Source: JANNHP01 sp031404455
Lineage (GTDB): Bacteria > Planctomycetota > JAJSAM01 > JAJVHW01
Direction: 5' to 3'
Length of the DNA stretch: 19,051 nt
Assembly (NCBI GenBank): GCA_031404455.1
Contig: JANNHP010000465.1
Coordinates: 1 to 19,051, forward strand
The position numbers and the translations under genes are program-made. This document shows, piece by piece, positions 14,301 to 19,051 of the stretch; position 1 is the stretch's first letter; each line of letters opens with the position of its first letter. Under the pieces are notes generated by a model, which worked only from the letters and a program-made list of their open reading frames with translations, was not told the origin of the DNA and ran no database searches.

Positions 14301-14372
14301 ACGGTCGTCGGCGGACGAGGCTACGTGCCCGCCGGCCTCTACGGCGTCGCGTCGTTCGACCTGGCGAAGTGA
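11328..14372 (+). CDS. Large secreted beta-propeller protein with LVIVD-like repeats
   Basis: This 1014-residue protein has a Sec signal peptide (hydrophobic core about 7-23, likely cleavage after Ala28 in DADA-RG) and then a basic stretch (RGRRGRRN). The body is a series of beta-propeller blades of the LVIVD type, each marked by V-D-x-S/T-D-P-x-x-P: SLVDTSDPSAPRVL near 104, HVVDLRDPSSLV, TLVDVTNVAAPAVRG, HVVDASDPSNLVARG, VVDLSDPDRPTAAE and IDVSDPLDPRAN. A basic insert (EPKRRRQPARRSHLGRAKS, 212-230) interrupts an early blade. Such proteins are exported and usually bind proteins or surfaces; no enzymatic motif is seen. There is no visible transmembrane anchor or sorting signal at the C-terminus. 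The Shine-Dalgarno AAGGGAG lies 6 nt before the ATG. Codon use matches its neighbours. Confidence 0.85.
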   Translation: MKFDGRMLALGGAVIAASLLAGATDADARGRRGRRNAHFKSQPAPARSRTPALGADGAADSSGAGPVAGSALEGSFRQEVIDGGALLAMGPGRALLLNSYRGLSLVDTSDPSAPRVLASVAVDGTGQRMFLGTDEVAVLSVEWDESGAHTLVTSVAIGTSSLTVAGTVTVDGWLTDAVREGDDLLLVSGGGWYGPMMYADMAGAGPANGMTEPKRRRQPARRSHLGRAKSANGGVAPDMMIPWYGGDATSHVARVRIAADGAPSLLGTIDVKGSLLAHALRATDAVLAVQDWNWDPRMMGGNDPSDSTVWTPPVVSLLRVADGANGAPVAGATLDLTGVSGVSALDRDGDTLRAVEWTEAGQSLATFDLSGGAIAAEDSLTLGDWPYAFAFSGGAFVYGTTEWTHEDLPKDPVFDPDGVADAFGGMSNTTKRTSPEVVTGPDSTLHVVDLRDPSSLVNGGTLSLGSGWIGGITPAPGGVVTAMYGYDETGSSTTIARIDSSDPAAPAIAGSLTNDGYLSPGPVLGDLLLLNGGETDESGSFLPTTQLVDLANGGLVKGGAFDSPSWTSDVARDGNLLGLAAYDRLTLVDVTNVAAPAVRGELRLLVNVSGFAALDATTGAALTTDYLGGDVEIRTVSLPSADALTPLDVLKVGTGDAQMYAAAPYLYVVATDWRTGRSTVHVVDASDPSNLVARGSLDLASYPGQVFLKGEALLLLREAYTLFETNDAGKTKSSSDAFGRCPKSWLRDEFTAVLDVVDLSDPDRPTAAERLRMRWDFAGQALLAGDSLYVPSYVDVTEADDEWQQYAYQIREIDVSDPLDPRANAAAEVPGTLVAATGDAHRVLTADYAWDEATGRTTSTLHLVDLSLGWRERVLASRELSGYPETVTASGGFVHVTTQDWGGIVSSAGGVAGNDVTATAQLLTFDLAGASLSLTSEIDRERGAWAGQVAGGCLFLRTWGWTGALDVYSLVSPAAPRFVASQDVAGVAGDVTVVGGRGYVPAGLYGVASFDLAK

Positions 14373-14395
14373 CGGCGCGAAAGCGGTAGCGAACC

Positions 14396-14411
14396 CCGCG
14401 CTCCCGCGCGG
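14396..14411 (+). terminator. GC hairpin after the beta-propeller gene
   Basis: CCGCGC (14396-14401) and GCGCGG (14406-14411) form a perfect 6-bp stem with a TCCC loop, 24 bp after the stop. No T-tract follows. It is a possible terminator between this gene and the vWA/kinase operon. Confidence 0.35.
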
Positions 14412-14485
14412 ACCGCCTCGTCACTTTCGGCCCCGGGCTCAAGTCGCCTCCCCGCGATTCTCGATCTGAGAGCGCGACGCGTCGT

Positions 14486-14510
14486 GAGCGGTGCACTTCG
14501 TGCAGCGCTC
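14486..14510 (+). promoter_or_regulatory. Leader hairpin upstream of the vWA gene
   Basis: GAGCG (14486-14490) pairs with CGCTC (14506-14510) and TGCAC (14492-14496) with GTGCA (14500-14504) across a TTC loop, with one central G-G mismatch. It lies 29 bp before the ATG and outside the Shine-Dalgarno. A perfect palindrome CGACGCGTCG (14475-14484) lies directly before it. Together they may be an operator or a 5'-leader structure of the operon. Confidence 0.35.
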
Positions 14511-14539
14511 CTTCGCGATCGATTGCGGGAGGATCGGCG

Positions 14540-16105
14540 ATGGCGCAGGCGAAGTGTCCTCAGTGCGACAAGCTGCGCGACCTGCGCGAACCGTGCAGTC
14601 ATTGCGGTGCAGAGTCCTGCGCTGCGGCGCCCCAGTCGCCCGCCCTCTCACCTCTCGGATTCGACGAACTCGAGCCGTCGGGCGCGCCGCACCGGAGGCG
14701 CGCGCCGCGTCCCGACGAATCGCTGCGCCGCTTCTCGTCGATGGTCGACGAGTCGCCGCTCTTCGCCGAGACGGAGCAGGGTCTCGAAACGCTCGAGCCG
14801 CTCGATCCCCTCCACGGACTCGCGGTCGGCATCGACGCGAAGTTCGAGGTGGCGTCGGCGCCGGCCGAAGCCGAACCGATCGTCAACCTGCTGCTCACGC
14901 TGACGCCCGATGGGCCGCCGATCATCGACCCCGCGAGCGGTCCCGTGGCGCACATCGTCCTGGCGCTCGACCTCTCCGCCTCGATGAACCACCCGGACAA
15001 GTACCCGGTGCTGACCGAGGCCTTGTCGGGGATGCTGTACGAGCTGCGCTCGTCGAGTGCGGCCGAGGTGCTCGTCTCGATCGTCGTGTTCGCGTACGGC
15101 TCGGCCACCCTGCTGCGCGGCGTCTCCTCGAAGTCGATCGAGCCGCGCGAGGTGCTCGCCGCGATCGACCGGTCGCCGCTGCGCTTCGGCCGCTACACCG
15201 ACGCCGCGGGGGCTCTCCAGCGCGCAGGTTCGCTCGCGAAGTCGTCGCTCACGGCGAACCGCGCGATGCCGGTGCGCGTGTACCTCCTGACCGACGGCAA
15301 ACCGCAGGACATGGACGGCGCGCGCGAGGTCCTCGCCAAGATCGCGCGGATGCCGGTCGATGTGGACGGCCTCGCCTTCGGCGCCGACGCCGACGTGCGA
15401 GCGCTCCAGGATCTCGTCTCCGGCGGCCGCGGAGGCACGGTCAAGCAGGTGCGCGCCGAGACGCTCTCCGAGGCGTTCGGGCGCATCGCGGAGGTCTCGC
15501 AGCGAGTCGTCGCGAACCGTGCGTACTTCGAGCTCTCGCTCGCGGCAGGCGTGGTCGGCGGCGATGCCTTCCGCTTCCGGCCCGCGCGGCACCGCTACGG
15601 CGAGAACGCCTTCGCGGCCGGCACGCGCTTCACCGCGGATCTCGGGACGCTGGAGTCCGGTCGTCCGTACACGCTCCTCTTCGAGCTGCGCCTGCCACGG
15701 GCGAAGGCCGGGAGCGAGACCGAGGTCGGACGCGTGACCCTGCGGGTCCCCGGTTACGGCGGGCCGCGCACCTACGAGAAGCTGCTCGCCCTTCCGCGTC
15801 ACTCCGGAGCCGAGCTCGCCGTGGACGCCGAGGTGACCGCGGCGCGCGAGGTCCTGGCGGCGCTCTCCGGCGACGATCCCCAGGCGATGCTGAAGGCGCT
15901 CCGCGTGCGCCGCCGCATCTACGAGGAGGAGCGCCGCGACCGTCACGTCGTCGGAGTGATCGACAAGGCGATCGCGGAGCTCGAGGAGCGGGGAACGCTC
16001 GCCGCGCTGACGGCGTCCGAGCATGCTGCTCTCCTGTCGCACACCTGTACCGCGGGCGGCGCGACCCCGTCCGCGCCGAGGCGCCGCGAGTCGAGCGCGC
16101 GTTGA
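14540..16105 (+). CDS. Zinc-ribbon and von Willebrand factor A domain protein
   Basis: This 521-residue cytoplasmic protein starts with a small zinc ribbon, CPQCDKLRDLREPCSHC (Cys6, 9, 19, 22), followed by a disordered acidic linker. A vWA domain spans about 135-310. Its metal-ion-dependent adhesion site is complete: DLSAS (144-148), Thr220-Asp221 in RYTDAAGAL, and TDG (251-253). A beta-rich region (about 325-420) and a helical C-terminus with REVLAALSGDD and RRRIYEEERRDRHVVG follow, a layout seen in TerY-like and stress-associated vWA proteins. It probably binds a partner protein through Mg2+. The Shine-Dalgarno GGGAGG lies about 7 nt before the ATG. Its stop overlaps the start of the kinase gene by one base (TGATG), so the two proteins are likely made in equal amounts and act together. 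Confidence 0.88.
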   Translation: MAQAKCPQCDKLRDLREPCSHCGAESCAAAPQSPALSPLGFDELEPSGAPHRRRAPRPDESLRRFSSMVDESPLFAETEQGLETLEPLDPLHGLAVGIDAKFEVASAPAEAEPIVNLLLTLTPDGPPIIDPASGPVAHIVLALDLSASMNHPDKYPVLTEALSGMLYELRSSSAAEVLVSIVVFAYGSATLLRGVSSKSIEPREVLAAIDRSPLRFGRYTDAAGALQRAGSLAKSSLTANRAMPVRVYLLTDGKPQDMDGAREVLAKIARMPVDVDGLAFGADADVRALQDLVSGGRGGTVKQVRAETLSEAFGRIAEVSQRVVANRAYFELSLAAGVVGGDAFRFRPARHRYGENAFAAGTRFTADLGTLESGRPYTLLFELRLPRAKAGSETEVGRVTLRVPGYGGPRTYEKLLALPRHSGAELAVDAEVTAAREVLAALSGDDPQAMLKALRVRRRIYEEERRDRHVVGVIDKAIAELEERGTLAALTASEHAALLSHTCTAGGATPSAPRRRESSAR

Positions 16106-17277
16106 TGCGCGACCTCACGGCGCACGAGCGGCGTATCGCGCGCCGTCTGGACGGCCGCGGTCTGGCCGGCCTCGGCGAGGCGCTCGGGCGGATCCGCGGC
16201 GTGCGATTCGGCGGGCGCTACGTCATGGAGAGCCTCTTCGCAGTCGGCGCGGAGGGCGCAGTCTTCCTCGCGACGGACGAACGCGATCGGGAAGGTCCGG
16301 CGCGCCAGGTGGCGAAGATCCCGCTGCTCCTCTTCCACCGGCCGATCACCCTGGACAGCGAGAGCATCCGCCGTCGCAGGCTCGCGCTGCGCGAGGAGGG
16401 CCGGCACCTCACCGAGAGCGCGAGTCCGTACATGCCGAAGAGCCACGGCGTCCACGACATGGTGAACCCGCTCCTCGATCCGGCGCGCGGCGGCGCCTTC
16501 GCCGAGCCGGAACCCGTGCTGGTGATGGAGCGCCTGCCCGGCTGCGACCTCGACGGATGGCTCGCGCGCATGCACCGCAGCGACGTGGACGTGCGGCTCC
16601 TTCGCCGGACTCTCGACAACGTGGCCGTCGCGGTGCTGCAGGGCCTCTGGGATCTTCAGGAGCGCGGCTTCTACTACGCCGATCTCAGGCCCGGCAACGT
16701 GCGCATCGGCGGCCGCGACCGCCGCGCGCGCCTCCTCGACGCCGGCAGCATGGTGCGCCGCGACGACTGCAGCGGCCGGTTCCCGCACGTGCCCGCGTAC
16801 CTCCCGCCCGAGGTCTTCCACGACATCCGGATGAACCTGAACCGGCCCTACCCGACCGCCGCGATCCAGGCCGTGATGGCCGGGCGCACCCTCTTCGAGG
16901 TGGCGACCGGCCGCGTGCCGACGCCGGGCGAGCAGGTGGATCTCCTGCAGCTCTGGGACAGCCGCGTCTCGGAGCCCGTCGCGGACACCGTCGACGGCCT
17001 CTGCTCGGGCAGCTTCACCGACGTGCAGCAGGCGCTGAAGTACCTGCACAAGCACGCCGCGAAGCGTGTCCCGTCGCGTCTCGTGGCCGCGGGCGGCGGC
17101 GGTCCGTCGACCGATTTCGTGCTCGAGGAGCCGTCTCCCGCGCCGCCTGCGCCGCGTCGCGCTGCGCGTGCTCCCGTCCGCGCCGCCACGCCGCGCGCGG
17201 CCCTCAATCCCGACGAGGCCGTCCTCCCGCCGCGCCCCGCGCGCCGCCCCTGGTGGCGCCGGCTCCTCGGCGCATAG
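16105..17277 (+). CDS. Serine/threonine-kinase-like protein coupled to the vWA gene
   Basis: This 390-residue protein has a divergent but complete protein-kinase core. It shows a glycine loop VGAEGAVFLA (47-56), the ATP lysine K71 in RQVAKIP, a likely alpha-C Glu at 97/98, the hinge VMERL (140-144), the catalytic loop YADLRPGNVRI (191-201) with Asp193 and Asn198, LLDAGSM (210-216) with metal-binding Asp212 in place of DFG, and YLPPEVF (232-238) as the APE element. Tyr replaces the usual His of HRD. All residues essential for catalysis are present, so it is probably active. The last 60 residues are Pro/Ala/Arg-rich and end RRPWWRRLLGA, possibly a membrane-binding or docking tail. There is no transmembrane helix, unlike PknB-type receptors. 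The start codon overlaps the stop of the vWA gene. The vWA protein is the likely partner or substrate (inference from coupling). Confidence 0.87.
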   Translation: MRDLTAHERRIARRLDGRGLAGLGEALGRIRGVRFGGRYVMESLFAVGAEGAVFLATDERDREGPARQVAKIPLLLFHRPITLDSESIRRRRLALREEGRHLTESASPYMPKSHGVHDMVNPLLDPARGGAFAEPEPVLVMERLPGCDLDGWLARMHRSDVDVRLLRRTLDNVAVAVLQGLWDLQERGFYYADLRPGNVRIGGRDRRARLLDAGSMVRRDDCSGRFPHVPAYLPPEVFHDIRMNLNRPYPTAAIQAVMAGRTLFEVATGRVPTPGEQVDLLQLWDSRVSEPVADTVDGLCSGSFTDVQQALKYLHKHAAKRVPSRLVAAGGGGPSTDFVLEEPSPAPPAPRRAARAPVRAATPRAALNPDEAVLPPRPARRPWWRRLLGA

Positions 17278-17331
17278 CGGTCACTCCGCGCCCTGCCCGT
17301 TCTCACCGCTTGCCGCGACCCGGCCGCGCGA

Positions 17332-18597
<1,266 letters not shown>

Positions 18598-18645
18598 CGG
18601 AGTCTCCGTGGTGACGGCCGCGGTATGCGACAACCCCGCGGCGGA

Positions 18646-18651
18646 TAAGAT
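18646..18651 (+). promoter_or_regulatory. Candidate -10 hexamer for a leaderless DUF983 mRNA
   Basis: TAAGAT (18646-18651) matches 4 of 6 bases of TATAAT and ends exactly 6 nt before the ATG of the DUF983 gene. No -35 element is evident. The AAGGA directly touching the ATG is too close to serve as a normal Shine-Dalgarno. Transcription would begin at the start codon. Confidence 0.3.
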
Positions 18652-18657
18652 CAAGGA

Positions 18658-19051
18658 ATGTCGGTCACGCGCCCGCCCCCGGTGAGAACGATCCTGCGCG
18701 GCCTCTCGATTCGGTGCCCGGCGTGTGGCGTGGGTCACGTGTTCCTTCGCGGCGTCGAGAGCGCCCCCGCCTGCGCCGCGTGCGGGTGGCGTTTCGACCG
18801 CTGCCCCGGCCACTGGATCGGCGGCAACGAGATCAACGTGCTCGTCGCGTTCTCGGCCGGCGTCGCGGTCTACGTCCTCGCTGCGATGGCATTCGGCCTC
18901 GGCACCACCGCCGTCATCCTCGCGACCGCGGCGACCGGCGTGTCCTCGATGGCGTTCTACCGCGCCAGTCGCGGCGTCTTCTTCGCGCTCGACTACCTCG
19001 TCGATCCCACCGCCGACATCGACGGCCCGCCCGCCGCCGACCTCGATCGCG
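18658..19051 (+). CDS. DUF983 family membrane protein (cut by window end)
   Basis: The first 131 residues are visible. Two cysteine pairs (Cys20/Cys23 in RCPACGVGHVF and Cys39/Cys42 in CAACGW) form the zinc-ribbon-like head typical of DUF983, followed by GHWIGGNEIN and two transmembrane helices (about 61-79 and 82-101). The sequence then runs into an Asp/Pro/Ala-rich tail and leaves the window without a stop. The function of the family is not established; it is a small inner-membrane protein with a cytoplasmic metal-binding head. It is divergent from glyA across 60 bp. The start at 18658 is the first ATG and lies right before the family sequence. Confidence 0.8.
   Translation, partial: MSVTRPPPVRTILRGLSIRCPACGVGHVFLRGVESAPACAACGWRFDRCPGHWIGGNEINVLVAFSAGVAVYVLAAMAFGLGTTAVILATAATGVSSMAFYRASRGVFFALDYLVDPTADIDGPPAADLDR

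Noticed and set aside
14491..16104. An in-frame upstream extension of the kinase gene
   Set aside because: It overlaps the well-supported vWA gene in another frame and is Arg/Ala-rich without family sequence; the ATG at 16105 overlapping the vWA stop is the natural start.
10896..16105. A possible defence island around the vWA/kinase pair
   Set aside because: No nuclease, transposase, phage gene or known defence domain is next to it; neighbours are housekeeping or secreted proteins, and codon use is uniform.
18598..18813. A longer N-terminus for GlyA
   Set aside because: The extra 72 residues show no SHMT sequence and cover the start of the divergent DUF983 gene, and a good Shine-Dalgarno supports the ATG at 18597.

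Overview
The window is about 19 kb of very GC-rich bacterial DNA with densely packed genes on both strands. Three things point towards Planctomycetota: an ECF sigma factor with a membrane-anchored C-terminal extension, tandem membrane-anchored sulfatase-superfamily proteins, and a vWA/Ser-Thr-kinase pair next to a large secreted beta-propeller protein. This assignment is inference from gene content; there is no rRNA or other marker gene here. I see no tRNA, rRNA, CRISPR array, insertion sequence or phage gene.

Layout. 1-363: the 3' end of an orotate phosphoribosyltransferase gene, whose stop touches the stop of a minus-strand operon. 364-2884 (minus): a membrane-anchored HEAT-like protein, then an ECF sigma factor continuous with a membrane segment and a bactofilin-like beta-solenoid. 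2970-3317 (plus): a 64-residue SH3-like protein followed by a second copy of only its last 13 codons and stop. 3464-5092 (plus): a DUF47 protein and a PiT phosphate transporter, closed by a strong hairpin. 5187-5760 (plus): a small dimeric alpha/beta-barrel (ABM-like) protein, again followed by a second copy of its 3' end and 3' flank. 5761-10820 (minus): an unrecognised protein, a short anchored protein made only of a sulfatase C-terminal tail, two tandem sulfatase-superfamily proteins with Thr at the nucleophile position, and a PLP aminotransferase. 10896-14372 (plus): a small proline-rich protein with a ParB-like N-terminal motif, then a 1014-residue secreted beta-propeller protein. 14540-17277 (plus): a zinc-ribbon/vWA protein overlapping a Ser/Thr-kinase-like gene by one base. 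17332-18597 (minus): serine hydroxymethyltransferase. 18658-end (plus): a DUF983 membrane protein cut by the window edge.

How the genes work together. DUF47 plus PiT is a known low-affinity phosphate-uptake pair. The vWA and kinase genes are translationally coupled and probably form one signalling unit, reminiscent of TerY-like vWA/kinase modules. The two sulfatase-superfamily genes and the tail-only gene are a local paralogous family. GlyA, PyrE and the aminotransferase are core metabolism.

The most unusual points are four. (1) Gene 3' ends recur as detached copies: two clear tail relics beside their intact parents, one with six of six substitutions synonymous, and a related tail-only sulfatase gene. 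(2) An ideal Shine-Dalgarno and ATG sit in frame inside the sigma-factor gene, exactly before its membrane segment, so one gene may give both a full-length sigma fusion and a separate membrane protein. (3) The sulfatase pair lacks the formylglycine Cys/Ser. (4) Three genes without a Shine-Dalgarno have a -10-like hexamer exactly 6 nt before the ATG, suggesting leaderless mRNAs.
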